41,282 nt of DNA, from the IMG/VR virus record IMGVR_UViG_3300045107_000868, positions 1-41,282 of that record. One strand, written 5' to 3'. The stretch comes from a virus. A program made the position numbers and the translations under genes. Of this stretch, positions 7,517-15,640 are shown piece by piece; positions within the stretch are counted from its first letter, which is position 1, and each line of letters begins with the position of its first letter. The notes below the pieces were generated by a model. It ran no database searches and had not been told where the DNA came from. It saw only the letters and a list, made by a program, of their open reading frames with translations.

Positions 7517-7768
7517 ATGTCCAAAGCGAAAACACGAAAAGTTCCTTTGAATCAAAAACTGCTCTGGACTGAAAAGGAGTTTTGCGAGCTGACCGGACTA
7601 AGTCGGACGACCCTCGCCGGGATGCGCAGTCGAGGGAAGATCACATTCCTCCGGCCCTCCGGCTGCTCGCGAAAAATTCTCTACTCGCGGGATTCGCTCG
7701 CGGATCTCACGAGGCAGAAGGAAGGAGACACCGCCGCTTGTCCACCCGCGAACTTTGCCGTCGCCTGA
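7517..7768 (+). CDS. Excisionase-like winged helix-turn-helix protein
   Basis: This 83-residue basic protein carries the segment WTEKEFCELTGLSRTTLAGMRSRGK, the MerR/Xis-type helix-turn-helix, followed by a short wing with ILYSRDSL. The length and fold fit phage excisionases and DNA-bending accessory proteins. The ATG has GGAAA nearby. Its distance from the integrase (7 kb) is unusual for Xis, so a replication or transcription role is equally possible. Confidence 0.7.
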   Translation: MSKAKTRKVPLNQKLLWTEKEFCELTGLSRTTLAGMRSRGKITFLRPSGCSRKILYSRDSLADLTRQKEGDTAACPPANFAVA

Positions 7769-7837
7769 TTCTGGCCTACCGCGTCCGTCGCCGTCTGGCC
7801 CGTGCCTGAAAACCCTTTTACCCACACACGAACCGCC

Positions 7838-8029
7838 ATGCAGAACGAACAAAAAACCCGAATCGAAACCGTCCTTCGTCACCGCGTCCGCCGCGTCAAC
7901 CTCGCCCTTTACCGGCTTCAGACGGCACGCCCGGACACGATTGAGGAAATTGAACATCACCACGTCTGGCTGGAGGAGAAATACAAGCTGGACCGCGCCA
8001 TTGAACGCGCCAAACGCCTCGCCGCCTGA
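7838..8029 (+). CDS. Small charged helical protein
   Basis: This 63-residue protein from ATG 7838 consists almost wholly of Arg/Glu-rich helix (RHRVRRVNLALYRLQ, then EIEHHHVWLEEKYKLDRAIERAKRLAA). A GTG at 7802 in the same frame would add 12 residues; neither start has a good Shine-Dalgarno. It lies between the excisionase-like and cysteine-cluster genes in a tightly packed run, which supports it being a gene. Function is unknown. Confidence 0.5.
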   Translation: MQNEQKTRIETVLRHRVRRVNLALYRLQTARPDTIEEIEHHHVWLEEKYKLDRAIERAKRLAA

Positions 8030-8053
8030 CCACGTCACCACAGGAGCAACGCC

Positions 8054-9247
8054 ATGAATTCAAACACCGCCCTTACGCCCGTCACCTCGGGACCGCTCGC
8101 CAACTACTCGCTGATTCAGGACGCCGAAGCCGCCCTGGAGCTGCTCGCCGCCAACCTCGGCCACGGGGGCCTGTCGCCCTCGATGATCACCAAAATCAAG
8201 TTCCCCTCCGGAGGCGGTACCACCTGGGAGATCCCGGACGTCACCGCGCCCGGCGGCATCGACAGCCAGCGCGCCATCGAGGGTGTGATCCTGCACTGGC
8301 ACCAGACGCGCGCCTACTTCCAGACCCGGGAAGACAAGAAGCCGCTTTGCCGTTCAAATGACGGCCAGTTCGGCGAAGGCACGCCCGGCGGCAACTGTCA
8401 CGAGTGCCGGTTGAATCAGTGGGGGTCTGACGGCAAGGGCAAGGCCTGCAAGGAAAAAATCGCCATCTATATCGTCCGCCCTTGCGACATTCTGCCGATC
8501 CGGGTGTCGATTCCTTCGACATCGCTCCGTGCCTGGCAACAGTTCGGATTCGCCCTGTTTCAGAAGCGGCGGCATTTTTCGAGCGTTGTCACCCGGCTCA
8601 CGCTCAAGGCCGTCACCGACAAGAAAGACCCGTACGCCGTCGCTCAGTTCGAAGTCGCCCACCTGATGGACGAAGTCGAGGCCGCCCGGACCCGCGAGGA
8701 GCACGCCCGTTTCCTGCAAAACCTCGCGTCCTACGCCGCTCCGGACGACGAGTTCGATGACGCGCCGGCGACGCGCCGTTCGTCGAGTGTCCCGCCGCCG
8801 GAACCGCCGGACAACTACTACACCGAACCGCTCGTTTCCGCTCCGGTTACGTCGGCGCCGCCGCCCGAACCGCCGCACATCGAAACCCCTTCCTCCGCGC
8901 CTTCGTTGCCGCTTCACGCCAGCGACGCTGAAAAGCGCCGCTGTGAAGGGTATCGAGAAAGTGCCCGCCAACTGTTCAGGTTCTTGAAAGACCAGTCACA
9001 AAACCCGGAACCCGCCAAGGGAACGGATAGTTGGGGGCCGGCTGAATGGGCCGGATACCTCGCCGGGCTGCATGGCCAGACTGTCCGATTGATTCAGGGC
9101 GACGCTGAACGCCTTTTGGAATCCAAAGGACAGGCCATTTTTTCGGATGTTGACCACGAACGACTCAAAGCGCTGCCAACGGCTGAAGTCGGTGAACTCC
9201 TCAACGTCGCGAAACTGATCGAAGACAAAACGGGGATTCCATTCTGA
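8054..9247 (+). CDS. Cysteine-cluster protein of the replication region
   Basis: This 397-residue protein has two parts. The first 210 residues contain a conserved-looking core with the pattern LCRSNDG...GNCHECRLNQWGS...GKACKEK, four cysteines placed as in a small zinc site, then strand-rich sequence ending VVTRLTLKAV. I recall this pattern from hypothetical proteins of phages and conjugative elements, and the beta-rich core would suit an OB-like ssDNA-binding role, but that is a guess. The remainder is a proline-rich linker and a helical tail. Its stop overlaps the nuclease start (TGATG), and helicase and primase genes follow, so a role in replication or recombination is likely. Confidence 0.65.
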   Translation: MNSNTALTPVTSGPLANYSLIQDAEAALELLAANLGHGGLSPSMITKIKFPSGGGTTWEIPDVTAPGGIDSQRAIEGVILHWHQTRAYFQTREDKKPLCRSNDGQFGEGTPGGNCHECRLNQWGSDGKGKACKEKIAIYIVRPCDILPIRVSIPSTSLRAWQQFGFALFQKRRHFSSVVTRLTLKAVTDKKDPYAVAQFEVAHLMDEVEAARTREEHARFLQNLASYAAPDDEFDDAPATRRSSSVPPPEPPDNYYTEPLVSAPVTSAPPPEPPHIETPSSAPSLPLHASDAEKRRCEGYRESARQLFRFLKDQSQNPEPAKGTDSWGPAEWAGYLAGLHGQTVRLIQGDAERLLESKGQAIFSDVDHERLKALPTAEVGELLNVAKLIEDKTGIPF

Positions 9248-9513
9248 TGCGCACGAACGTGGTCTACCTGATCCATTTCGAGCGTTCGTTCCGGCACTGC
9301 CGTCATTACCTGGGCAGTGCCGTGGACCTCGACGCGCGCCTCCGTCACCACCGCGCCGGCACCGGCTCCCGGCTGCTGCGCGCGGTGGTTGCCGCCGGAA
9401 TCAAGTTCGAGGTCGTGCGGACCTGGGACGGCGGGCGCCAGCTCGAACGAAAGCTCAAGAACCGCAAGAACGCGCCTAGGCTTTGCCCCATTTGTTCCCG
9501 GAGAGAAAAATGA
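9247..9513 (+). CDS. GIY-YIG family nuclease
   Basis: This 88-residue protein is a minimal GIY-YIG fold, as in the UvrC N-terminal domain. VYL at 6-8 stands for the GIY motif and YLG at 21-23 for YIG. Arg31 matches the conserved arginine and Glu67 in LERKLK the metal-binding glutamate. The C-terminus has a CPIC pair. Starts and stops overlap on both sides (TGATG upstream, ATGA downstream), placing it in one translational unit with the cysteine-cluster protein and the SF2 helicase. A structure-specific nickase or nuclease used in replication or recombination is the likely role. Confidence 0.85.
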   Translation: MRTNVVYLIHFERSFRHCRHYLGSAVDLDARLRHHRAGTGSRLLRAVVAAGIKFEVVRTWDGGRQLERKLKNRKNAPRLCPICSRREK

Positions 9514-11102
9514 TTTCGATCGTTCCTCGTGATTATCAGGTCGAAGCCATCGACGGCATCGCCAAGGCCTACCGCCGAGGCCTTCGCACGGTGATCGTCG
9601 TCCTTCCGACCGGCGCCGGAAAGACCATCGTGTTTTCGGTGCTGATCTCTCGAAAGGGCGGACGGACGCTCGTCCTCGCGCACCGTGACGAGCTGATCTC
9701 GCAGGCCGTGAACAAAATCCGGATGGTGTTGCCCGGCGCCGACATCGGCGTTGTCGCGGCGGACCGCAACGAACACGACCGGCGGATCGTGGTTGCGTCC
9801 GTTGCGACGCTCGCGCTCCCCAAGCGGCTGCAACAGATTTCCGAGCCGTGGGACACGGTCGTGATCGACGAGTGTCACCACGCCGTGACCGATAGCTATC
9901 AGCGGATCGTGGCGGCGGCTCGCGCGGCCAATCCGGAGACCCTCGTCGTCGGCGTCACGGCCACGCCCGACCGCCTCGACGGGAAGCCCCTCGTTGGTGA
10001 GAAGGGCGTTTTCGAGGAGTGCGTTTACGAGCGGCATATCGCGGATTTTCTGCCTCACAAGCGGCCCGATGGACTGAGCGACATCGTCACGCTTCAGGTC
10101 GCCATCGACAACCTGCACCTCGAAGACTGCACCCGCAACAAGGGCGATTTCACGACCGCTTCCCTTGCCCGCGTCATGAGCGCTGCCGACGCCCTGCCGC
10201 GTATCGTCGCCGCGTGGAAGCTTCACGCGCACGACCGGAAGACCATCGGGTTTTTTCCGAGCGTGCCGCTCGCGCGCGCCGCGGCGAAGCATTTCGATGA
10301 AGCCGGAATTGCCGCCGCCTGCATCGACGGAACGCAGGACTCCGACACGCGCCGACGAATCCTGCGGGAATACGCGGACGACAAGTTTCAGGTCCTCACC
10401 AACTGCGCCGTCGCCACGGAAGGTTTCGACGAACCGTCGATTTCCTGCGTCCTGATGGCGCGCCCAACGCAGTCACGAGCGCTCTACGTCCAGTGCATCG
10501 GTCGAGGCCTCCGGCTGTTTCCCGGCAAGCGCGACTGCCTCGTCCTTGATGTCGTCGGTGACAGCCTGAAGCACAAGCTCGTCGGCGTCGCCGAAGTGTT
10601 CGGCCTCGCCGCCTCCGACCTGCGCAGCCGGAAGCCGGTGTCGCTTGCCCTGAAGGCGAAGGACGAAAAGAAAATCAACCTGCGTGACGTTTCCATGGCC
10701 GTGGCCAGTGGGAAAACGCGGCCGGTCGATGCGTTCGGCACGCTCAACTGGGTCCGGACCAACCACGGCAACTACGTCCTGTCGATGGGCGAGACGATCC
10801 TGCGCGTCGAACGTCACGGCGACGACGTGTGGCGCGTCGTGCGCAATTCCTACGACATTCTCGCCGACAACCTGCCGATGAGTTACGCGATCACGGTCGC
10901 CGAAACCGAGGCCCGCAAGCTCGCGACCGACAGCTCTACCAAAGCCCTGATCGAACCCAAGGCCCGCTGGCGCCGCGAACCTGCCAGCGAGAAGCAGCTC
11001 GCCGCCCTGCGCCGCTGGCGCGTACCCATTCCGCCTGGTTGCACGAAGGGCGAAGCCGCCGACCTTTTGACCCGCGCCGCCGAGCGCGTGAAAGCGAGGT
11101 GA
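9510..11102 (+). CDS. SF2 DEAD-like helicase
   Basis: This protein has 530 residues from the ATG overlapping the nuclease stop, with GGAGAG upstream; a frame-extended start at 9483 is less likely. Motif I LPTGAGKT (32-39), motif II DECH (120-123), motif III VTATP, and motif VI QCIGRGLR (328-335) are intact, so this is a complete SF2 helicase of the Res/type III restriction-like class. The C-terminal 150 residues contain a probable DNA- or partner-binding domain. It probably unwinds DNA during phage replication, next to the primase-helicase, as in other phages that carry two helicases. Confidence 0.9.
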   Translation: MISIVPRDYQVEAIDGIAKAYRRGLRTVIVVLPTGAGKTIVFSVLISRKGGRTLVLAHRDELISQAVNKIRMVLPGADIGVVAADRNEHDRRIVVASVATLALPKRLQQISEPWDTVVIDECHHAVTDSYQRIVAAARAANPETLVVGVTATPDRLDGKPLVGEKGVFEECVYERHIADFLPHKRPDGLSDIVTLQVAIDNLHLEDCTRNKGDFTTASLARVMSAADALPRIVAAWKLHAHDRKTIGFFPSVPLARAAAKHFDEAGIAAACIDGTQDSDTRRRILREYADDKFQVLTNCAVATEGFDEPSISCVLMARPTQSRALYVQCIGRGLRLFPGKRDCLVLDVVGDSLKHKLVGVAEVFGLAASDLRSRKPVSLALKAKDEKKINLRDVSMAVASGKTRPVDAFGTLNWVRTNHGNYVLSMGETILRVERHGDDVWRVVRNSYDILADNLPMSYAITVAETEARKLATDSSTKALIEPKARWRREPASEKQLAALRRWRVPIPPGCTKGEAADLLTRAAERVKAR

Positions 11103-11105
11103 GTC

Positions 11106-11273
11106 GTGTCGAAACCCCAACTTGCTCCCGTTCCGATCCCGAAAAAACCGCCCCGCTTTCGATTCAAGCTGACTGACGCCGAACGCTCACGAGTCCGTAT
11201 CGCCACCCTTCGAGAAGGGACGAACGGAATCTACTACCCACCCGAACTCCTGAAACGGCTGCTCGAAAAATGA
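11106..11273 (+). CDS. Small basic protein between helicase and primase
   Basis: A GTG at 11106 opens a 55-residue frame, MSKPQLAPVPIPKKPPRF at the start and PPELLKRLLEK at the end. GAGGTGA (11096-11102), overlapping the helicase stop, is a good Shine-Dalgarno. Its TGA overlaps the ATG of the primase-helicase (ATGA at 11270-11273). This coupling on both sides makes the gene very likely. The product is Pro/Arg/Lys-rich at its N-terminus and has no known family; a small adaptor is possible. Confidence 0.65.
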   Translation: MSKPQLAPVPIPKKPPRFRFKLTDAERSRVRIATLREGTNGIYYPPELLKRLLEK

Positions 11274-13924
11274 CGAAACCGATCTCAGCGATTGTCGAAG
11301 ACGTTGCCCGCCTGTCGCGGATTCGCCGCACGCACGTCTCGTGGACGGACGAGTTGTCCGTCGCCGGCGACGCGCTCGTGAAGGCGTGGAAGCATCTGAC
11401 GCTCCCCGGCGCGAACGCAAACGGCGCCGTCGGCGAAACCGAGGCCTCGCTGCGCGCGTTCTGGGAGGAGCACTGCGCCAAGCCGTTCCTGCTCCCGAAC
11501 CACGCCGCCCAGCTCGCCGCGTCGGGAATCGCGCCGGAGGTGATCGAGGCGCGCGGATACCGCACGGCCGTCTCGAAGAAAGACCTCGCCGCGCTTGGAT
11601 TTGGCCCGCAGCAGTCCCGCGTTCCCGCGCTCGTCGTGCCCGTGTGCGGCCTCGACGGCGTGCCCGTGACGTACCAGGCGCGGCCCGACGAGCCGAGGAA
11701 ATTCTTCGACAAGACGAAGGACAAGGAAAAGGAGATCAAGTACGAGACGCCCGGCAAATCGCGGGTCCGGCTCGATTTCCCGCCAGCCGTGCCGACCGCC
11801 GCGTGGCGCACTCCGGACATTCCGCTCTGGATCACCGAGGGCGTGAAAAAAGCCGATGCCGCCGCGTCCCACAAACTCGTCTGCATGGCCCTGATGGGCG
11901 TGTGGAATTTTCGGGGGACGAACGAATTCGGCGGAAAGACGTTTCTTTCCGATTGGGACGGCGTGGCCCTCAACGACCGCACGGTTTATATCGTTTTCGA
12001 CAGCGACGTGATGACGAAAGTCGAGGTTCACAAAGCCCTTGACGCCTTGACGGAATTCCTCGAATCGAAGGAAGCCATCGTCCGGTACGTCCTTCTCCCG
12101 AGTGCGGACGGCAAAAAGGTCGGCCTCGACGACTACCTCGTCGCCGGCCACACGACCGAGGAGCTGGTCGCCCTTGCCGTCGAGAAACTTCCTCCCTTGC
12201 CCTCGCGCGAGCAGGCCGAAGAGCAGGAAAAGGCGAACTCTTACGAACGACGCGGCAACCGTATCTATGTGCTTTCCTACGACAGCAACGGCGTGCCCCG
12301 TGAAAAACTCGTCTCGGATTTTTCATTCCGCTTCAGCCGGGAAATTCTCGTCGAAGACGGACCGGCGCTTCGGACCGTCAAGGGCGAAACCGTCGACGGA
12401 CGGCACTTCGAATTCGATGTCGAAGCCAGCCAGTGCGCGGACGCGAAAACGTTCCGCTCTCTTCTCGAAAACCATATCGGCCCCAAAGCCCGCGTTTTCA
12501 CGGGGATGGAGAAGCATCTTCCGGAGGCCGTCAAGCAATTCACCAACGGCGACATCGTTCAGGTCAATCGGTTTGGACGAACCGGTTGGCGTGACTCCGG
12601 ATGCGAGGAATTTCTTCTTCCCAATCGGAACGAAGTCGAAGTTTCGCTTCCAAAAATTCTCCCCTATTCGGCTGTCCCTGACGCCGACCTTGGGCGCGGA
12701 ATGACCGCTCTCGACAACCTGCTGACCTGCTTCGATGTGTTCACCGGAATTCCGGTGATGGCGATGTTCGTGCCGACGCTCGCCCGTGTCGCCCCGTGGG
12801 CGCGCGAGAAGTACATGACCTTCGTCCGGGGCCGCACGGGTGCGCTCAAGACGTCCTACTCGCAAACACTGATGTGCCTCTGGGGGCCGGAGTTTTTGTA
12901 CGACGACCGGATTCTGCGCTGGGGCGAAGGCGCAACCCGCAACGCCATCATGCACCTCGCCTCGTCAGCCTCGGACGTTCCGATCCTCATCGACAACTAC
13001 AAACCCAACACCGGCGGCGGTTCGCGCGATTTTGTAGCCCTGACACACGCGATTCTCGAAGGCGGCGAAAAAGCCCGATTGACCCGTTCCAGCGCACTGC
13101 GAAACCCGAAAGAAATTCACGCCTGGCCGTACTGCACCGGCGAAGACATCCCGGACACCGATGCCGCCACGCTCGCCCGCTCCCTCGTCGTCGAATTTGC
13201 CTGGCAACGCGCGAGCATGAATGACCGATTGTCGGAAGCGCAGGAGAAATCCGGCGATCTTCCCGCCGTGATGAGCGCTTGGCTTGACTGGCTGTCGGGC
13301 GAGGACGGACGTAAGGAAGCCGTAAACCTCAAAAACCATCATGCCTCTTTGCGAAATCACTGGATGCGCTCCATCAGGAGCACTGCCCCCAATGCGGTCA
13401 ATGTCGGACGCACGGCTTCAAATCTTGCCACCTGCCACACGACATGGACGCTCCTCGAACGTCACCCCGAAATCGGCGAACTGTTCATCCGGTACCGCGA
13501 CCGGTTTCTCGAAGAATTGAATCGTTGCGCGGACAAGATGGGCAACCTGACCGCCGAGTCCCTTGAGGCGTCCCGCTTCCTCGATGCCCTGCAATCCTTG
13601 CTGTCCACGCGGCGCGCCATTTGCCTCGACATTCGCGACACCGCCCCCCTGAACGTCGAGGCCGACCGGATGATCGGCTGGACCGACGAGGACGGCAATT
13701 TGCTCATTCTCCCCGGAATCGCGATGGCGATGATCCTGAAATTTTTCAACCATGATTACCTGAACCGAATTTCAAATCCTGTCCTGTATTCGCAACTCAA
13801 CGACTTGAATGTTTTGGCATCTCACGACCCGGGGCGGCATACCAAAAGCAAGAAAATCAACGGCAAGAAATATGACCTCCTGCACATCAAGTTTTCCGAT
13901 CAGGAAACGGGCCTGGGATTTTGA
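11270..13924 (+). CDS. Primase-helicase with TOPRIM (DUF3854-like) and P-loop domains
   Basis: This 884-residue protein combines two enzymes of replication initiation. Residues about 75-310 form a DUF3854/TOPRIM-like primase region: Glu190 in WITEGVKKAD and the DxD pair D244/D246 in VFDSDV fit the metal-binding residues. From about 480 on there is a DUF927-like helicase ATPase: the P-loop is GRTGALKTS (521-529) and the Walker B region is PILIDNYKP (D575). The C-terminus (about 800-884) resembles a winged helix. This layout is common in phages and plasmids that start their own replication. It is the last large gene of the rightward replication module. Confidence 0.85.
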   Translation: MTKPISAIVEDVARLSRIRRTHVSWTDELSVAGDALVKAWKHLTLPGANANGAVGETEASLRAFWEEHCAKPFLLPNHAAQLAASGIAPEVIEARGYRTAVSKKDLAALGFGPQQSRVPALVVPVCGLDGVPVTYQARPDEPRKFFDKTKDKEKEIKYETPGKSRVRLDFPPAVPTAAWRTPDIPLWITEGVKKADAAASHKLVCMALMGVWNFRGTNEFGGKTFLSDWDGVALNDRTVYIVFDSDVMTKVEVHKALDALTEFLESKEAIVRYVLLPSADGKKVGLDDYLVAGHTTEELVALAVEKLPPLPSREQAEEQEKANSYERRGNRIYVLSYDSNGVPREKLVSDFSFRFSREILVEDGPALRTVKGETVDGRHFEFDVEASQCADAKTFRSLLENHIGPKARVFTGMEKHLPEAVKQFTNGDIVQVNRFGRTGWRDSGCEEFLLPNRNEVEVSLPKILPYSAVPDADLGRGMTALDNLLTCFDVFTGIPVMAMFVPTLARVAPWAREKYMTFVRGRTGALKTSYSQTLMCLWGPEFLYDDRILRWGEGATRNAIMHLASSASDVPILIDNYKPNTGGGSRDFVALTHAILEGGEKARLTRSSALRNPKEIHAWPYCTGEDIPDTDAATLARSLVVEFAWQRASMNDRLSEAQEKSGDLPAVMSAWLDWLSGEDGRKEAVNLKNHHASLRNHWMRSIRSTAPNAVNVGRTASNLATCHTTWTLLERHPEIGELFIRYRDRFLEELNRCADKMGNLTAESLEASRFLDALQSLLSTRRAICLDIRDTAPLNVEADRMIGWTDEDGNLLILPGIAMAMILKFFNHDYLNRISNPVLYSQLNDLNVLASHDPGRHTKSKKINGKKYDLLHIKFSDQETGLGF

Positions 13925-13934
13925 GGATGGATGA

Positions 13935-14171
13935 ATGGCGACGATGAACGAACCAAATCATTTTTTTGACGTTGATTACCACCCGCTGAATGAACCTGAC
14001 CGCCGTTGGGAAGTACAACTGCAAATCGCATTTGTCGATTGCGAGGACAGCGCCGGCGCGTGGGCAAATCTTGGAGCGCAGACTTTTGCCGCGAACCGCG
14101 AGACCGCCCTCGAAAAAATGTCCCGTGTCCTTGAAGTTATCGGCGAGCGGATGGCGAAACTGAAACGTTAA
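13935..14171 (+). CDS. Small hypothetical protein
   Basis: This 78-residue acidic protein has the pattern RRWEVQLQIAFVDCEDSAG followed by a C-terminal helix. The ATG has GAGG just upstream, overlapping the primase stop region. It ends immediately before a stem-loop, so it probably closes the replication transcript. I recognise no family. Confidence 0.55.
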   Translation: MATMNEPNHFFDVDYHPLNEPDRRWEVQLQIAFVDCEDSAGAWANLGAQTFAANRETALEKMSRVLEVIGERMAKLKR

Positions 14172-14174
14172 ACG

Positions 14175-14202
14175 TCGAATTCCGCAACGTCGCGGAATTC
14201 GA
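14175..14202 (+). terminator. Stem-loop ending the replication operon
   Basis: An 11-bp perfect stem, TCGAATTCCGC with GCGGAATTCGA, encloses AACGTC. The downstream tract is AT-rich (AAATTATTTC) but not a solid T-run, so termination may be partial. It lies directly between the last replication gene and the promoter of the C4-led unit. Confidence 0.55.
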
Positions 14203-14216
14203 GTCGAAATTATTTC

Positions 14217-14244
14217 TTGATTCCGGGCGAGATTTCCCTATGAT
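14217..14244 (+). promoter_or_regulatory. Promoter of the first C4-type leader
   Basis: TTGATT (14217-14222) and TATGAT (14239-14244) are 16 bp apart. Seven bases separate the -10 from the first G of the leader hairpin at 14252. The second copy of the unit (28 kb, minus strand) has the same 16-bp spacer and the same 7-base gap, which supports a genuine promoter with the RNA beginning at the hairpin. Confidence 0.75.
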
Positions 14245-14251
14245 TCCCCTC

Positions 14252-14427
14252 GGTGCTCAAAACACCTACAAGCGGTACATCACGCCCGTCAGCCGTGGCT
14301 TTTTTATGCCTGAAAAACTCGGGCATGCCCTCATTTGTCGGGAGTGGGCCGAATACAACACGCGCAAGCGGAATAAGCCCGCGGTTCTTGTAGCCGTTTT
14401 GAGCCCCCGACACCCCTTTCTCGGGGT
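14252..14427 (+). ncRNA. C4-type antisense RNA leader, copy 1
   Basis: The leader begins with the hairpin GGTGCTCAAAACACC (14252-14266), continues through TACAAG (14267-14272), a CACG/CGTG element followed by six Ts (to 14305), GTCGGG (14337-14342), CTTGTA (14387-14392) and CCCGAC (14406-14411), and ends at an ACCCC...GGGGT stem. TACAAG complements CTTGTA, and GTCGGG complements CCCGAC. That is the arrangement of the a'/b' and a/b segments in the P1/P7 C4 antisense RNA, where a processed RNA blocks translation of the antirepressor mRNA. The sequence closely resembles my memory of enterobacterial C4/P4 immunity regions; a covariance search would settle this. It precedes an S24 domain and a Rha antirepressor. 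Confidence 0.7.
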
Positions 14428-14458
14428 CCGGAACTTTTTTCCGTCCGGGGGCTTCCCA

Positions 14459-14785
14459 GTGAAACATTCATCTTCTCTCGTCAGGCGATCCCGTCGCCAA
14501 GCTCAAACGCTTTTCGTCCGCGCCGTTGGAAACTCGATGCTTGGAGACGGCATCCGCCACGGCGAAACACTCTCCGCCCTTCCCGTCGATACTGTCGAGG
14601 AAGGGCGGATTGCCGTTTTCAGTACCCCGCACGGCCTCACGCTCAAGCGAGGGTACGCCGGGGCCGACGGCACCGTCATCCTCCGCGCTTCCAACCCCAC
14701 CTACCCCGATCAGCGATGGCTTGCCAATCAGGTGCGCGTCGTCGCCGTCATTGACCACGCCGGCCTTTCCGCCAAGTGGAACTGA
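14459..14785 (+). CDS. Stand-alone S24 peptidase domain behind C4-type leader, copy 2
   Basis: This protein has 108 residues from a GTG with GGGGG about 9 nt upstream. Ser26 in AVGNSMLGDGI and Lys63 in GLTLKRGY mark the LexA/CI-type catalytic dyad. It is a clear paralogue of the S24 protein at 3.3 kb and of the one at 27.5 kb. There is no HTH. The frame is open further upstream through the C4-type leader, and an ATG at 14306 would give 159 residues with a leader-encoded extension; the GTG is preferred because the leader is conserved as RNA, not as protein. It could compete with or cleave the repressor partner; that is inference. Confidence 0.75.
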   Translation: MKHSSSLVRRSRRQAQTLFVRAVGNSMLGDGIRHGETLSALPVDTVEEGRIAVFSTPHGLTLKRGYAGADGTVILRASNPTYPDQRWLANQVRVVAVIDHAGLSAKWN

Positions 14786-14809
14786 TGCCAGTTCAAACCA
14801 TCAATCTCA

Positions 14810-14827
14810 CGGCGCATTTTTGCGCCG
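14810..14827 (+). other. Stem-loop upstream of the Rha gene
   Basis: CGGCGCA (14810-14816) and TGCGCCG (14821-14827) form a perfect 7-bp stem with a TTTT loop. It lies 12 nt before the AAAGGAAA Shine-Dalgarno of the Rha gene. No T-run follows. It may modulate translation or transcript stability between the S24 and Rha genes. Confidence 0.45.
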
Positions 14828-14854
14828 CGAAAAAGTTTCAGAAAGGAAACAGCC

Positions 14855-15580
14855 ATGACCGAACTCACCAAAACCGAAATCCATCTTGAACGCAAAGATC
14901 GGAACATTTACGCAAGCAGCCTCGAAATCGCCGAACGATTCGGGAAACAGCACAAGGACGTTTTACGCAAAATCGAAAGCCTTCTAGCCGAACTTGCCGA
15001 AGTCGAACCCGAAATCAAACGATTTGGAGAGATCGAATCATGGGATCAGCGCAATTTTGCGCCGATTACCTACATTGATGATCGAAACAGGCCGCAAACA
15101 ATGTACCTCGTGACGGAGCAAGGCTTTGCGCTCCTTGCCCTTTCCTTCACCGGAAAGGAGGCTCTTGTCTGGAAAATAAAGTACATCCAAGCCTTCGAAG
15201 ATATGAGAAACCTGTTGGGACTCGAACTCGAAAAACAACAAAATCAGGAATGGGAAGAGTTCAAGCGGTTGGCCGTAATTGCTTATGAAGAAAAACTTTA
15301 CGGTCGCAAGCCGCCGGAGATTCCCCGGTCGAGCGCACCCGAAGGCTACTACACGCTCCGCCAGTGGATCACCAAGCATAACCTTGCCGTTTACCACGGC
15401 AGCATTGTTCCCAAGGCCAAGCGGGAGGCCATACGACTCAGCAAGTACTACAGACACCCCGTGATGCTAGTCGTCGACGAGGACGAGCGAACCGACAAAG
15501 CCTTTCACCAAGTCATTCTGGAAGAAGTATTTAAGTACCCTGGATGGTTCAAGAATCCTTCTCCTTTGCCCCTCGAATAA
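14855..15580 (+). CDS. Rha family antirepressor/regulatory protein
   Basis: This 241-residue protein has an N-terminal phage_pRha domain (about 10-110): IYASSLEIAERFGKQHKDVLRKIE, then YLVTEQGFALLALSFTGKEALVWKIKYI. The C-terminal half (about 120-241) is a distinct domain with YYTLRQWITKHNL and is probably responsible for target interaction, as in Ant-type proteins. Rha proteins act as phage regulators or antirepressors. The AAAGGAAA site lies eight bases upstream. It closes the C4-S24 unit, and a strong terminator follows, which matches P1 immI, where C4 controls Ant. The family is secure; the antirepressor role is based on family and position. Confidence 0.85.
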   Translation: MTELTKTEIHLERKDRNIYASSLEIAERFGKQHKDVLRKIESLLAELAEVEPEIKRFGEIESWDQRNFAPITYIDDRNRPQTMYLVTEQGFALLALSFTGKEALVWKIKYIQAFEDMRNLLGLELEKQQNQEWEEFKRLAVIAYEEKLYGRKPPEIPRSSAPEGYYTLRQWITKHNLAVYHGSIVPKAKREAIRLSKYYRHPVMLVVDEDERTDKAFHQVILEEVFKYPGWFKNPSPLPLE

Positions 15581-15609
15581 GGCTTCTCTCTGTTTGGTTT
15601 CCCTGACTC

Positions 15610-15640
15610 ACCCTCGGCCCTTGCGAGGGTGTCATTTTTT
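15610..15640 (+). terminator. Intrinsic terminator of the C4-S24-Rha unit
   Basis: ACCCTCG (15610-15616) and CGAGGGT (15624-15630) form a perfect 7-bp stem with a 7-nt loop, followed after GTCA by six Ts (15635-15640). It lies 30 bp after the Rha stop. Confidence 0.85.

Noticed and set aside
7582-7809. 75-residue frame overlapping the excisionase-like gene
   Set aside because: It has no ribosome binding site and an Arg-rich shadow composition; the overlapping frame has a clear helix-turn-helix.
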